Below are positions 54,254 through 64,000 of a stretch of 64,000 bases of DNA, one piece after another. The notes beneath the pieces are model-generated. The model did not search any database and was not told the origin of the DNA. It saw only the letters and a list, made by a program, of their open reading frames with translations. Source of the stretch: a virus; IMG/VR virus record IMGVR_UViG_3300033148_003679, positions 20,324-84,323 of that record; one strand, given 5' to 3'. Both the position numbers and the translations under genes were made by a program. Numbering within the stretch: position 1 is the stretch's first letter; every line of letters starts with the position of its first letter.

Positions 54254-57200
54254 TTATACTTTGTAGATTATAGTGATTTTAACCACATCGTTTTCCTGCC
54301 ACCCGGTCCTTCCCTCGAACACATCGATCATCTGGTCGTCATCGTTCCATCGGACAGTCATCCCGAAATCGTTGTTACTAGGACTTGTACTATAATAATC
54401 CTGACCGTGAAATATTCCGGAACTGGCATCCTTTTTCCCCAGCCCAATCCACATAATATCGTCGGCATCACCTTTCGTCCAACTCTCCTCGAATGTACCT
54501 GCCGTCGCTTCGCCCGCCGTCACGGTATGTTCGATAAACTCGATCTTGAATGTGGTGGAGCCGTCTAGTTGGATACCGCCACTAATACAAACTTCTCCCG
54601 TATCTGCTACCATCAATCTTGAAACACCATCTGAAGCTAAATGAAGATTATTTGTCCCTACTACTTGCATCACTAAATCATTTCTTGCGCTTCCAGTTAT
54701 TACGCTACTTGTTCTGTCAAGGATTAGTCCTCCTTGATTTGTCCCTGCATTACTGCTATCTTCAAATCTTAACTGAGCAATTTTTGAACTAGTATTAGCA
54801 TCCAGCAAGATATTAACATTCTCCCCAATTCCTTGTGCATATAACCTTGTTACTGTTGTTGGTGTTCCTCCAAACCAAGCGTTTCCATTTACATGTAAAT
54901 TAGTTCCGGGCGCAATACCAATACCCATTTTCCCGCCAGAAGTAAGTTGAATCCCTATGTTCCATGTAATCTCGTTTCCCTGTGCAACACCAGAATCATA
55001 GACGATGTTCAGGTTATCGGCAGCCGTTTTCATAATCCCGAAATTCGAGCCTGTATCCGAACTTTTTACCGTCGCGCCATCCGCATAAGCGTCGAACAGG
55101 AGACCGACAGACCCGCTACGGTTTGGTGCATGAATGGCAAACCGGGGATAATCGTCTGTACTTTCGGTGATCTGTATACCGACATGATCCGTACCGTCTA
55201 TAGCAAGGGTGGCTTCACCTATACCGCCGTGCGGCGCGTCTGTTACACCGATAGCTACATGCCCACCGGTGTAGTACACGACCGTTCCAGCTTTACTCCA
55301 CCATCCTCCTGCTGATGCTGCGACTGTGAGATCGTATTCGTTACCGAGTTCGTCCAGATAGTAGAGGAGACCATCTGTGGATTTGACATAGACTTTACCT
55401 TGATTAGCGACATTGGATGGGGTTGTAGCTCTATCATCAAATACCAAAACGCTTTCCACACGTAAGGCATTATCACCGGCAAGTGTTGTAAAATACCCGG
55501 CAAACCCAGAAACAGAATATCCCCTAACTCCATGAAAACTTTCCGAAGATCCCGAAACCCCTACACTGGTTGTTGAAATCCCTCTAACACCAGTAAGAGA
55601 TTTAGATCTTCCAATCAGACCTTGCTTCCGTGAATCGGCACTACCAAAATGTCCAATAACAAAGTCCCCATTATGAGATGTAATACCAATCGTCGCCAAC
55701 TCTTCAACCGTCCCGTCGCCACGATCTCCATAAAACAACATCTCGCCTCTAGCCCGAGAATATGCCACTATTTGTTCAGCAGGATACATCAAAGAGTTTA
55801 CCGGGTTAGCCAACACTCCACTACATCCAGTCAACTGGTTACCACTTATCCCCGTATACGTAAAACTATTTATTTCACCGGTTCCGTTATGTATAATATA
55901 CGCATTCGCACCGCCAGTAGGCGGGTCACTATCAAAATCCGTCGAGTCACCGGCATTAACTTCTGTATCGTCAGCATCTGTAGCTTCACTTAAATATGAA
56001 CCGCTAGTAACGAAACTACCGGTTATACTCAACCCTGTATCGAGTTTTTCTGTAACAATCGCTTGGGCAGCAATCTCGGTTGCAGTAACCGTATCGGCTT
56101 GTAACAACCCGGCATGTTGTAATCTATTAGCTTCTGCCGGATACGCTGTACCGCCGTCGTTTATACATACTAACCATCTGTCCTGTACAACTTCGCCGGT
56201 CGGCGGATCGCCGGAATCATATATTATAGATTTGTCGTCTGTAACTTTAAACTCGTCTGGCTCCCAAGAATCCCAATATATATACCGTTTATCGGTCGAA
56301 TTCACTTCAACCGTACCAGAAACATGGTTACCACTCGTATTAACATATTCAACTTCTATACTACCGGTATTCTTTACATTCCACGACACGCTACCAGCAG
56401 GATCGTCGCTAGTCCATTTCAGGTTGGTAAACACAGGGATGTTAAACTCGACATGAGACGGTCGGACATAACCTGCAACTATACTCTGTTCTCCAGCTAA
56501 TTCACTTTCCTGTCCAAACACGTCTACGGTAGACACGTCAACATGATATTTTGTACCAGCAGTGCATGGTAAAGCTACTGATTTTTGGCTATCGTCAGAT
56601 ACACGTAAAGAATCGCAAGGAATGTCAATTCTATCACCGTCAGTAGCAGGCGAATCGGTATTCAGATAAACTCTAAAATGCGAGAAATCATAAGCCGGGT
56701 CTCCGTTTTCGTCCACTTGGTGTGCAAGCCAATAAACCATTATACCGAAAGGTACAGATTCGAGATGTAACTCTGCGGGTGCAGTAGGATAAAAGTTTAT
56801 AAGCGTCAACACACTTGCATTTTCGCTATATTTGCCAAATGTATTCCTCGCTTTTACATAAAAAGTAAACTCTACATCATATGGATCGTCTGAAAAGTTT
56901 TCCCACATAAAATGCGTATCTTTTCCCTTATATATCAGACTTGTATCGTCGTCGTCGCCCCATTCCGTTCCGGTTACAGGGTCAACGCGAAGTTCGTACC
57001 ATGCCAAATCTTTGCTATCGGCTTCTGTCCATGAAAGATAGACGTAGTTATGCCGGAAATGACAGAAATCTTCCGAACCGGTAATCACGTCACTATGCTT
57101 GAAATATACATCGTCGGGCGGTAAAGAAGGGTCAGCTACTGTATGGTGGAATGCTGTAGCAGACGCAAGTTTTCCTCTACCGGAAATCCATCCTATATGT

Positions 57201-60200
57201 CGCCAGACAGGAACAACTTTTACAAAAATCTCGTCGCCAACTCCAAACCAACATGCACTTTCCATTTCATAACGATTTTCGTCTATCCGACCAGTACACA
57301 ACCGATACTGATCGTCGGTCGGCGTATAAGTGTCGCCAGCCGGTCTTACATGTCGGTATATAACAAAATAGTCGAACCATGTCGTATTCTCGTCTATACC
57401 GCTCCAAGACACCTGTACACTTGGCACCCATGTCCCGTCATCGCCCATATGACCGCTATCGCCAAATGTAACGTCTGTTACAGCTGGCAGATCGTCCGAT
57501 TCTGGCAAATATCCTGTATTATCAATCTCGATTACACTGGTAGCGTCATATATATCGTCACTATACTCGGTAGCGGTAATTTCAATTTCATGGTTACTAT
57601 TTTTCTGTATTGTAAGTACTCGGAACAGTTTTACGACTTCTACATTGGCACCAGATTTCCCGATAGCATAAGGACAGCCATGTAACGGCAACTGGTCGGT
57701 GTCCCATACTTCACCGTCTGCAAGATAGACGTTTGACCCTGCGGACACAATTGCGCCACCGTCAAACTGAGAATGGTCTAAATCCTTTTCAACAATCGTA
57801 TCGTCGCTACGAATCTGTGTTCTGATTTCCAGTGTTTCGCCAGTATTGATTGTAATAGGCCCAATATCTTCCCACGCTATAAATGATGCAGGTTCGCCGG
57901 TTGCACCGTTTGTGCTACTTTTAACAGTCCCGCTATATTCGCGCCAGTCAGGACTTATATCGCGCGAAATTCCGAACACGTCACCTGCCATAACTCCAAG
58001 AGCACTGGTAGTAGTCGTAAACTTGGTTATACGTGGCAAATTCTTTTCAGTGTTTATAATATGTCGAGCGAATCGTAACGCTTCTGTCCGACGAACAATT
58101 CCAGGAGCGTTTATAGTCGAATGTTGGATTGGGTTACCGGCTTGTATAGACGTCTGGTCAATTACAGTTACTTCGTCTGGTTCCCATTGGTTATCTTCGT
58201 CCCGAAACTGGACTGTAACCATGTTATGCGTTTCTTTGTTAGAAACAAACGATTCGTTTATTACAGTTTCTTTTACGTTACCGGCAGAAAATATCATGGT
58301 AGGTGTGGTAACTTTATCGGGTACAAAAAACACTTCGCTACCAGACCATATCGGCCATGCAAGAAACGACGAACATATACTTTTGACCACGTCTGTTGCA
58401 GATTGTACCGTATCAATAGCTATACCTATTTTATGCCGAGTTTCGAGACTTCCTGTATCGTCATATTTTATAACATCTTCATCGGCATAATTGCCTGCAA
58501 CTATGGTTTGCGTATCGTTTATTTCTGTCGTAGTAAGAAACTGGCCCGCTCCGTATCTGTCGTTCGACAAAAAGTCATAGAGACAATAGAACGGGTTTTC
58601 GCTGTATACTTTAGCACCGGGAGTACCAGGTACAGTATCAACTTTTAACCCTTTTACAAGAGTCGTAATCTGCGGCATACTACCTTGCAGATTCTTTTGT
58701 GCTAAAGCCCGTATTGCGACTAAAGCTGTATATGGATATGTTAGAGGATCAGAACCATAATCGTCTTCCCATCTTACTTCTGTAATCCCGTCAACGTATA
58801 AAGCCATCTCTGTTTCTGTATCGTGGGCTGTTACAGAGTCCGGTGACGCTTTTATTATACGTACATCATATTCGCCGGATGTAAGGTTACCGTCAGAGTC
58901 ATAAAAAGGATAGGTTATGATCCGACGAATTGGCACTGTAGACATTTGAAAGTCAAAAATCTTATCAGCGGCAAATACAGACAACTCGTCACCGGTATTA
59001 TATTCATGTGTAAATACATGTTCATGTTCTTCATTACCGGTAAAACTTGTAATATCTCTTATCTCATTTTCAGTCTCGTCGTTCTTCTGTTTTAACGAAC
59101 CAAACACAAAAGTATCAGAATATCCCCAATACGGTTTTCCCGTAGTTGGCATAATAATAGATGCCATGTTGATTAGAGCGTTAGTATATGTAGTATAACC
59201 TCCGTCATATCCCCAACCTTCTACCCAATGGTTTTTCTTCCCACCGTCTCCATAAAAGGGTTCAATAGACCCAACTTTAAGTGAAGTTTGACCTTCTGTA
59301 ACCGCTTCTTCTAAAGTAGTCTGGTACCAAGTTGTATAGTCTGGGGCACCAGTACTCCATCTGGCACGCATCCATTTAGAATCGTCGCCACTATCAGATT
59401 TAAGTCGAAACTCTACAATTACAGCATGTGGCCCAACGGCTTTAGTCGGTGAAGACAATCCTGTCCGATACATATAAGGAACACGATAATGAATTTTTAT
59501 TGCGTTAATATTTTCGCCAGACGATGTACCTTCAGGTAGATCCCATACTTTATTCTTTTCGAGTTTATGGGTAAACGATCTATAGTAATAAACATGTTCG
59601 TATCCAGGAACATAAGTTTGGGTATGTGTACCCATACGGACAGCAACTTCACATCCCGTAAAGTTAGAAATAGGCTGTTGATTTATAAGTATTTTGCTAC
59701 CGATTGCACTTATATCAGTATCTTCAAAATCAGTATCTTCTGTATACCCTGCCACAGATTCGACAGGCCCTTCACACAGACCCAACATTACGTTTAATTT
59801 CTGTTCGTCTCCGTCCATTTCGACAAACATATTTATAATGTTGCCACCAAGGTACTGTTCGCCGTATAGAACAGGAACAGGTCCTTGGGTTGAAGCTACA
59901 GTTCTAACCGATTCCCATCCATATGTGGGGGATTGACGGTGAGTTTCAGGCGGTTCGTATGTTAGTGCCGCATAGACGGAATAAGCACTCAAAGCCCAGA
60001 ATCCTGTGGCAAGAAGGTTGCCAAGACCAAAAGAATAACTAACTATTCCAGCCGCGCTGGTAGTTGTCCCTATTACGCCCATAGCGGTGCCAATAGTAGC
60101 AAGTATACTTATAGGCTCTTTAACAGCCGGAATGACCACAAAACTATCGTTACGTTCAACCTGATACGACTCATAATCTTCTACCGCGATTTTGCCGGTT

Positions 60201-60367
60201 TCGGCATGTAGAATACACCAGTCTTCGGTCAAATACTCTTCTTTTATATAATCTGCTAACCGTCGTCTCTTTTTTGTAAACGGAACGAATTTGGTTTTAC
60301 GGCCAGCAGGATCGAACGGGTCTGGAATGATCCGAACTACAATGTCACCCGGTCTATATGTTGACAT
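54254..60367 (-). CDS. Tail tip / host-specificity protein (gpJ-like)
   Basis: 2037 residues. The N-terminus fuses a gpI-like segment (residues 1-110, with hydrophobic stretch AGIVSYSFGLGNLLATGFWA) to the gpJ core: SPTYGWESVRTVASTQGPVP, VLYGEQYLGGNIIN (about 145-180). Middle: several fibronectin III-like domains (VTDVTFGD..., FSHFRVYLNTDSPATDGDRI). The distal third has tail-fibre phrases (KMGIGIAPGTNLHVNGNAWF) and a C-terminal beta domain. It forms the central tail fibre that contacts the host receptor. Confidence 0.88.
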   Translation of the reverse strand: MSTYRPGDIVVRIIPDPFDPAGRKTKFVPFTKKRRRLADYIKEEYLTEDWCILHAETGKIAVEDYESYQVERNDSFVVIPAVKEPISILATIGTAMGVIGTTTSAAGIVSYSFGLGNLLATGFWALSAYSVYAALTYEPPETHRQSPTYGWESVRTVASTQGPVPVLYGEQYLGGNIINMFVEMDGDEQKLNVMLGLCEGPVESVAGYTEDTDFEDTDISAIGSKILINQQPISNFTGCEVAVRMGTHTQTYVPGYEHVYYYRSFTHKLEKNKVWDLPEGTSSGENINAIKIHYRVPYMYRTGLSSPTKAVGPHAVIVEFRLKSDSGDDSKWMRARWSTGAPDYTTWYQTTLEEAVTEGQTSLKVGSIEPFYGDGGKKNHWVEGWGYDGGYTTYTNALINMASIIMPTTGKPYWGYSDTFVFGSLKQKNDETENEIRDITSFTGNEEHEHVFTHEYNTGDELSVFAADKIFDFQMSTVPIRRIITYPFYDSDGNLTSGEYDVRIIKASPDSVTAHDTETEMALYVDGITEVRWEDDYGSDPLTYPYTALVAIRALAQKNLQGSMPQITTLVKGLKVDTVPGTPGAKVYSENPFYCLYDFLSNDRYGAGQFLTTTEINDTQTIVAGNYADEDVIKYDDTGSLETRHKIGIAIDTVQSATDVVKSICSSFLAWPIWSGSEVFFVPDKVTTPTMIFSAGNVKETVINESFVSNKETHNMVTVQFRDEDNQWEPDEVTVIDQTSIQAGNPIQHSTINAPGIVRRTEALRFARHIINTEKNLPRITKFTTTTSALGVMAGDVFGISRDISPDWREYSGTVKSSTNGATGEPASFIAWEDIGPITINTGETLEIRTQIRSDDTIVEKDLDHSQFDGGAIVSAGSNVYLADGEVWDTDQLPLHGCPYAIGKSGANVEVVKLFRVLTIQKNSNHEIEITATEYSDDIYDATSVIEIDNTGYLPESDDLPAVTDVTFGDSGHMGDDGTWVPSVQVSWSGIDENTTWFDYFVIYRHVRPAGDTYTPTDDQYRLCTGRIDENRYEMESACWFGVGDEIFVKVVPVWRHIGWISGRGKLASATAFHHTVADPSLPPDDVYFKHSDVITGSEDFCHFRHNYVYLSWTEADSKDLAWYELRVDPVTGTEWGDDDDTSLIYKGKDTHFMWENFSDDPYDVEFTFYVKARNTFGKYSENASVLTLINFYPTAPAELHLESVPFGIMVYWLAHQVDENGDPAYDFSHFRVYLNTDSPATDGDRIDIPCDSLRVSDDSQKSVALPCTAGTKYHVDVSTVDVFGQESELAGEQSIVAGYVRPSHVEFNIPVFTNLKWTSDDPAGSVSWNVKNTGSIEVEYVNTSGNHVSGTVEVNSTDKRYIYWDSWEPDEFKVTDDKSIIYDSGDPPTGEVVQDRWLVCINDGGTAYPAEANRLQHAGLLQADTVTATEIAAQAIVTEKLDTGLSITGSFVTSGSYLSEATDADDTEVNAGDSTDFDSDPPTGGANAYIIHNGTGEINSFTYTGISGNQLTGCSGVLANPVNSLMYPAEQIVAYSRARGEMLFYGDRGDGTVEELATIGITSHNGDFVIGHFGSADSRKQGLIGRSKSLTGVRGISTTSVGVSGSSESFHGVRGYSVSGFAGYFTTLAGDNALRVESVLVFDDRATTPSNVANQGKVYVKSTDGLLYYLDELGNEYDLTVAASAGGWWSKAGTVVYYTGGHVAIGVTDAPHGGIGEATLAIDGTDHVGIQITESTDDYPRFAIHAPNRSGSVGLLFDAYADGATVKSSDTGSNFGIMKTAADNLNIVYDSGVAQGNEITWNIGIQLTSGGKMGIGIAPGTNLHVNGNAWFGGTPTTVTRLYAQGIGENVNILLDANTSSKIAQLRFEDSSNAGTNQGGLILDRTSSVITGSARNDLVMQVVGTNNLHLASDGVSRLMVADTGEVCISGGIQLDGSTTFKIEFIEHTVTAGEATAGTFEESWTKGDADDIMWIGLGKKDASSGIFHGQDYYSTSPSNNDFGMTVRWNDDDQMIDVFEGRTGWQENDVVKITIIYKV

Positions 60368-60788
60368 ATGCCGTTTCCTTAAACCTGAAAAACCCTTTAA
60401 CTCTAAGCGAATATATAGGATGGGTCAGTTTGTATACAACTACACCGTCTATATCTGTACAATGAATAAACTCTTGAGAATTAAGCATTGTACCGATATG
60501 TATCCCTGGTTTTGTTATAGGAATAAACGTTACTAAATCGCCCAGTCTAACAGCAACTCGATCAATTTCTTTGACATGTTTATAGAAGTTTTCGGCCCAG
60601 ACAGCGGCGGCAACGGAAGTCTCGTAATGATAATCTGGTACTAGAACACCTCGTTCTCGTGCAATTGCTTGCATAAGACCAAAACAGTCGAACCCGTTAC
60701 GTATAGACCGGCCACCGTCTATAAACTTTATACCCAGATATTTTTGTACAATCTGTTTCGGATCAAGTTCAGTTCTCATAATCGCCAA
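60354..60788 (-). CDS. Tail assembly NlpC/P60 peptidase (gpK-like)
   Basis: 144 residues. Catalytic Cys in NGFDCFGLMQAIARERGV (C40 region) and His in KPGIHIGTMLNSQEFIHC are the NlpC/P60 dyad. In lambda-type tails this protein sits at the tail tip and trims or passes peptidoglycan. Overlaps both neighbours. Confidence 0.85.
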   Translation of the reverse strand: MAIMRTELDPKQIVQKYLGIKFIDGGRSIRNGFDCFGLMQAIARERGVLVPDYHYETSVAAAVWAENFYKHVKEIDRVAVRLGDLVTFIPITKPGIHIGTMLNSQEFIHCTDIDGVVVYKLTHPIYSLRVKGFFRFKETAYVNI

Positions 60789-61444
60789 AACCGTTTAGAC
60801 GGTATTCCCGGGAACCCGCCGAACCTTTCTCTATTTCCATGAACTCTACAATTAGTTTCGGATCTGTCACATGTCCCGTCATCTTCGTCCCATGATCCCG
60901 GTTCTGTCGGGTCGCCGTTCCCATCTTCCGGCCAACATCCCAGTCCTTTATACTTAAACTGGCAGAAGTTTCTTGTATACATTCTGCGCGGGACACGAAC
61001 GTTAAGCAGATCGAACCGAGACGTAAGTGTAAATGTCCAAACATCACCTGTCATACTTTCAGGTCTGTTTGCATTATCAATCCAATAAGTGTCTTTTATA
61101 TAAGCATTATCGTCATCGCGGGTATCCCACCATATCTGATATATTTCAACTTTCCGGCCACGTAACCCGTTGTTGGTCTGGATATACGATTCCATTTCGC
61201 GTGAAACGTTACAAACCGTAACAGTAACAGAAGGGATTGATCCGTCTTGCGTTTCTTTTATACTTGTATGCGAAATGTCCCATGGCTTCCACGTTTCACT
61301 GTTCCAACCGGGATCTTCGTCCCAACTGGTTAACCGCAACTCGTCGTCAGGTATACCGGGTACACTTATACGATATAAAAAAACAGGTTTGTTCAGCCTA
61401 TAGTTCTTCCAAAATATAAAGTCACTGTCTAAAGTACGTGGCAT
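60776..61444 (-). CDS. Minor tail protein L-like with Fe-S cysteines
   Basis: 222 residues. VSVTVCNVSREMESYIQTNN-like beta core followed by RNFCQFKYKGLGC...GTCDRSETNCRVHGNRERFG and GFPGIPSKRFWRL, the four-cysteine C-terminal domain that binds a cluster in gpL-type proteins. Part of the tail tip hub. Confidence 0.82.
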   Translation of the reverse strand: MPRTLDSDFIFWKNYRLNKPVFLYRISVPGIPDDELRLTSWDEDPGWNSETWKPWDISHTSIKETQDGSIPSVTVTVCNVSREMESYIQTNNGLRGRKVEIYQIWWDTRDDDNAYIKDTYWIDNANRPESMTGDVWTFTLTSRFDLLNVRVPRRMYTRNFCQFKYKGLGCWPEDGNGDPTEPGSWDEDDGTCDRSETNCRVHGNRERFGGFPGIPSKRFWRL

Positions 61445-61496
61445 ATCCTATCTCCAGAAAGAAGCATGTTTATATTCGTCCAGACCATATTATTGT

Positions 61497-61838
61497 TTAT
61501 ACAGCACTCCTTTTCTTAAACGACCATGTAACATAATAGCCGCCATTTTCATAACTGGTTTCCATTTGCCCGTCAAACCTTACATGATAAGCTACATCGT
61601 TAAACGGTTCTGTCCACTGAAAAGTATAAAAAGGCCCGGTTTGACTTTCAAAAAATGCTTCGTATTCTTGCATCTGTGCTTTGGTCAAAAACGGCGATTT
61701 GAACGACCATCCGATTACTTTGTTGGAAGACACTACACGTCTATTTTCAAAACCGTTTCTGGCACGCGATATAAGTACATTATACCCTTTAATCTGTTTA
61801 CATGTTTCATAAGCCAAATTAAAAGTTCCGCCAGCCAT
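61497..61838 (-). CDS. Minor tail protein M-like
   Basis: 113 residues. GWSFKSPFLTKAQMQEYEAF, FYTFQWTEPFNDVAYHVRFD and YVTWSFKK match the gpM/PF05939-type small hub protein between tape measure and gpL. Start ATG 61838 overlaps the tape-measure stop. Confidence 0.75.
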   Translation of the reverse strand: MAGGTFNLAYETCKQIKGYNVLISRARNGFENRRVVSSNKVIGWSFKSPFLTKAQMQEYEAFFESQTGPFYTFQWTEPFNDVAYHVRFDGQMETSYENGGYYVTWSFKKRSAV

Positions 61839-64000
61839 TATCTGAACTTTCCTTCACGCTTGAACACCTGCCGGGTTACCCCTGCATGTAGACTATCTTT
61901 TGTAATAATGTTTGTTATGACTTCTTCACCCCGTTGTGACGTCATAGCTGCTGGAATAATGTTAGGATCAAAAACTGTTAAGATAGTTATGTTACCTTCC
62001 TGTTTCCCGGCACTTTCGCCTTTTGCAAGGACTCTTTCACCTTTTAACAGATTATAAAGTCCGTCACGAGGTACGTTTGTTATACCGGTATGTCCGAACC
62101 CCGGGGGCAGACCTGCTGTTGCCCCTACAGAACCTGCTCCAATTGTTGCAGCACCCGCACCAGCACTAGCAGATGGTAACACTCCCGCAAAAGCCGCTTT
62201 CATTCCAGCTTTCCATCCAATGCCACCAAGGACTCCGCTCATACCGCCTACAATAGCAGTTGTAGCAAGTTCTGCCAGTACACGCGAAGTAATGTCAAGC
62301 ACCATATTACCCCAAGCTCTAAAAGCGTCACCCAGACTATGCAATTCGCCACGAAACACGTCAGAAAACATTGTGCGAAACGAATTTGACATATCGCGCC
62401 ATATACCCGTATAAATCCGTTTGAGCGGTTTAACTTGTTCTAACAATGTTTCCATGAGATTGAGCTTTTCATCTTTTTCAGGTACTTTAGCCACTCTTTT
62501 ACGGAACGCTTCAAGTTGCACTTCCAGTTGCCGTGCCCCCATCATGTCACCTTTCTGGCGAAGCTCGTCAATCCCTTTAGTCAACCGTTCTACTTCTTCA
62601 TTGAACAGACGGGTAGTAATTATTCCTTGTTCTTCCCATTTGAACAAAGTCTTGTCAGACGCAAATCGTTGTACTCGTTCCCGAGCCGTTTCGAGCTGTT
62701 CTTGCAGTTGCGTTAGTCCAAGAATAGCAGAGATACTTCGTTTATCTTCCGGCATAGAACTTAACTCTTGTATTCTTGACTTTATATTGGCTATTTCTTC
62801 GTTAAGCATTTTCATTGTACGTACATCAATGCCTAAAGCAGCAGTCTCAAAGAGTACCAGTTCAGACGTTGTATGCCCTAACAATTTCATCTCCCTTTCA
62901 AGATTTCTTATATCTGCCGTCAACACTACATACGCATCTGAAGTCTTATCAACTTTTTCTCTTGCAGCAATGAAATTCTCCCGTTGTTTTTTTAGTTCAG
63001 CAACAAGTTTGCTACTCATTTCTATTGATGTTTCTTCTATTCCATGAAGAGTATTATACGCTTCTTTTCTCTCTTCAATCTTCAAATTCAATTCGTGCAT
63101 AAGTGCAAGTAATGTTTCTTCAGCTTCTTGTTTCACCTTAGGAGCTAAAACCATTTTCTCGCCAAAAAGTCCTATCTCTGCACTAGATTCTAAAATCTCT
63201 TTGGTTCGCTCTATCAACTTTTCAAGTTTCTCGATTTCTTTATCGAATTCCATTGGGATTTTGATACCAAAACCTGCTTCTCCTTCTTGTCTTATTGTCT
63301 GTAACTTTCTCTCAACAACTCCTAAAGTATCTTTTATTCGGTCACCAACTTCGTTATTTAGTTTATCTATTTCTCCGTACATTTCATTCAATACTAATCT
63401 TAGCTTTGTAATCTTCTCATCCATATACTCTATAACTTTTTTCTGCCGTTCACTTAACTCTGCCAGACCTACACGAAGCAATGCAGGAGTGGGATGTTGT
63501 CGCGCATACTGTTCAAAGAGATGTTCTCTTCTTTTTTGCAACTCGTTAATTTCTTTTTCTATGTCAAGAGTTTCCAGTAAAAAGAATTTTCTTTTCGCTT
63601 TCGCAACATCTTTGTCCATACCCATCAGAGTAGGAACAAGTTTACCAAGTTCAGCGGGGCCAAATCTTGCACCACGAAACCTCTCAAAAAAAGCGTCAAG
63701 TTCTTTTTTACTTTTTGCAATTTCTAATTCCCAAGTCACTCTTTCTTTTAAGAGTTTCATTTTAGCGGCTGCGTTTTCAGCTATTCTAGCACTCTCTCTC
63801 ATATACCGGTTTAGAGATTCTATCTCTCTCCCCGTACCTTTTGCAGCACGTCCCAACTTCCATCCAGCAACAGCCGCTGCTGTTATACCTGCTATCCATG
63901 GCGTTAGAATAAGCAAACTTTTTGACAGTAACACGCCAAATTTTAGTATAACTACACCCAGTTTCGTCATGGATAAAAGTGCGAGCTGTGAACCAACCAA
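61838..64000 (-). CDS. Tail tape-measure protein, N-terminus outside the window
   Basis: 720 visible residues of a protein that continues upstream beyond base 64000. Near the visible start lie hydrophobic segments (LLILTPWIAGITAAAVAGW), followed by about 430 residues of coiled coil (e.g. EKEINELQKRREHLFEQYAR), and a Gly/Ala-rich membrane-like region (VGGMSGVLGGIGWKAGMKAA). This architecture and its position before the M-L-K-J genes identify it. Its length sets tail length. Confidence 0.9.
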   Translation of the reverse strand: MVGSQLALLSMTKLGVVILKFGVLLSKSLLILTPWIAGITAAAVAGWKLGRAAKGTGREIESLNRYMRESARIAENAAAKMKLLKERVTWELEIAKSKKELDAFFERFRGARFGPAELGKLVPTLMGMDKDVAKAKRKFFLLETLDIEKEINELQKRREHLFEQYARQHPTPALLRVGLAELSERQKKVIEYMDEKITKLRLVLNEMYGEIDKLNNEVGDRIKDTLGVVERKLQTIRQEGEAGFGIKIPMEFDKEIEKLEKLIERTKEILESSAEIGLFGEKMVLAPKVKQEAEETLLALMHELNLKIEERKEAYNTLHGIEETSIEMSSKLVAELKKQRENFIAAREKVDKTSDAYVVLTADIRNLEREMKLLGHTTSELVLFETAALGIDVRTMKMLNEEIANIKSRIQELSSMPEDKRSISAILGLTQLQEQLETARERVQRFASDKTLFKWEEQGIITTRLFNEEVERLTKGIDELRQKGDMMGARQLEVQLEAFRKRVAKVPEKDEKLNLMETLLEQVKPLKRIYTGIWRDMSNSFRTMFSDVFRGELHSLGDAFRAWGNMVLDITSRVLAELATTAIVGGMSGVLGGIGWKAGMKAAFAGVLPSASAGAGAATIGAGSVGATAGLPPGFGHTGITNVPRDGLYNLLKGERVLAKGESAGKQEGNITILTVFDPNIIPAAMTSQRGEEVITNIITKDSLHAGVTRQVFKREGKFR

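Noticed and set aside
57143-58648. Plus-strand frames opposite the gpJ-like gene
   Set aside because: Shadows of a 2037-codon minus-strand gene; no start signals or protein-like pattern.

Overview
The window looks like about 64 kb of a tailed double-stranded DNA phage (or prophage) with a long, non-contractile, lambda-like tail. The evidence is a large and a small terminase subunit, a tape-measure protein, and minor tail proteins of the gpM, gpL, gpK (NlpC/P60) and gpJ types in canonical order. No integrase, repressor or bacterial housekeeping block is visible. The lambda-type tail tip, a lipoprotein-like gene and a phage-borne TatA point to a bacterial host with a Tat system, probably Gram-negative. 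A cobalamin-dependent ribonucleotide reductase and a dockerin-like segment would fit an anaerobe or environmental lineage. The sequence alone does not fix the host. Sigma70-type promoters (TTGAC-17/18-TATAAT) and strong AGGAGG ribosome binding sites are used throughout.

Layout. Bases 1-10.9 kb read leftward: a D12 adenine methyltransferase, small genes, a second DNA methyltransferase, class II ribonucleotide reductase (nrdJ), a small DUF5320-like protein, a membrane protein with a terminase-like HTH, a lipoprotein-like protein, terS and terL (cut by the window edge). Bases 10.9-11.9 kb are a gene-free, repeat-rich divergent region. Bases 11.9-50.9 kb read rightward. They hold many small (often zinc-ribbon) proteins; two long GGTNN pentamer arrays; a recombination/repair block (Cas4/RecB-like Fe-S nuclease, Sak4-like ATPase, SSB-like protein, ERCC4 nuclease, XPD/DinG-like helicase); a tatA gene with a Tat-signal protein; and, from about 39.5 kb, a mosaic of small cassette-like genes separated by palindromic elements. 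Bases 50.9-64 kb read leftward again: a metallophosphoesterase, small membrane proteins, and the tail tip and tape measure. If the genome is circular or terminally redundant, the two leftward blocks join outside the window through the head genes. That would give one rightward arm and one leftward arm, diverging near 11 kb and converging near 50.9 kb.

The most notable features are these. (1) A tatA-like gene and an overlapping gene for a protein with an SRRGFL twin-arginine signal sit between exact 23-bp direct repeats. Removing one repeat plus the insert restores a coupled overlap between the flanking genes. (2) A set of intergenic RNAs is closed by 9-15 bp long-range stems, several just downstream of promoters. 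(3) Between 42.6 and 44.3 kb, GCGGCCAGC/GCTGGCCGC inverted-repeat elements separate promoterless small genes; one gene-like stub beginning KYIGVDPGL ends at an element. (4) Several iteron-like arrays occur: 19-bp and 11-bp repeats, TGTCAA repeats spaced about 37 bp, and GGTNN arrays. No DNA polymerase, primase, endolysin, capsid or portal gene was recognised in the window.
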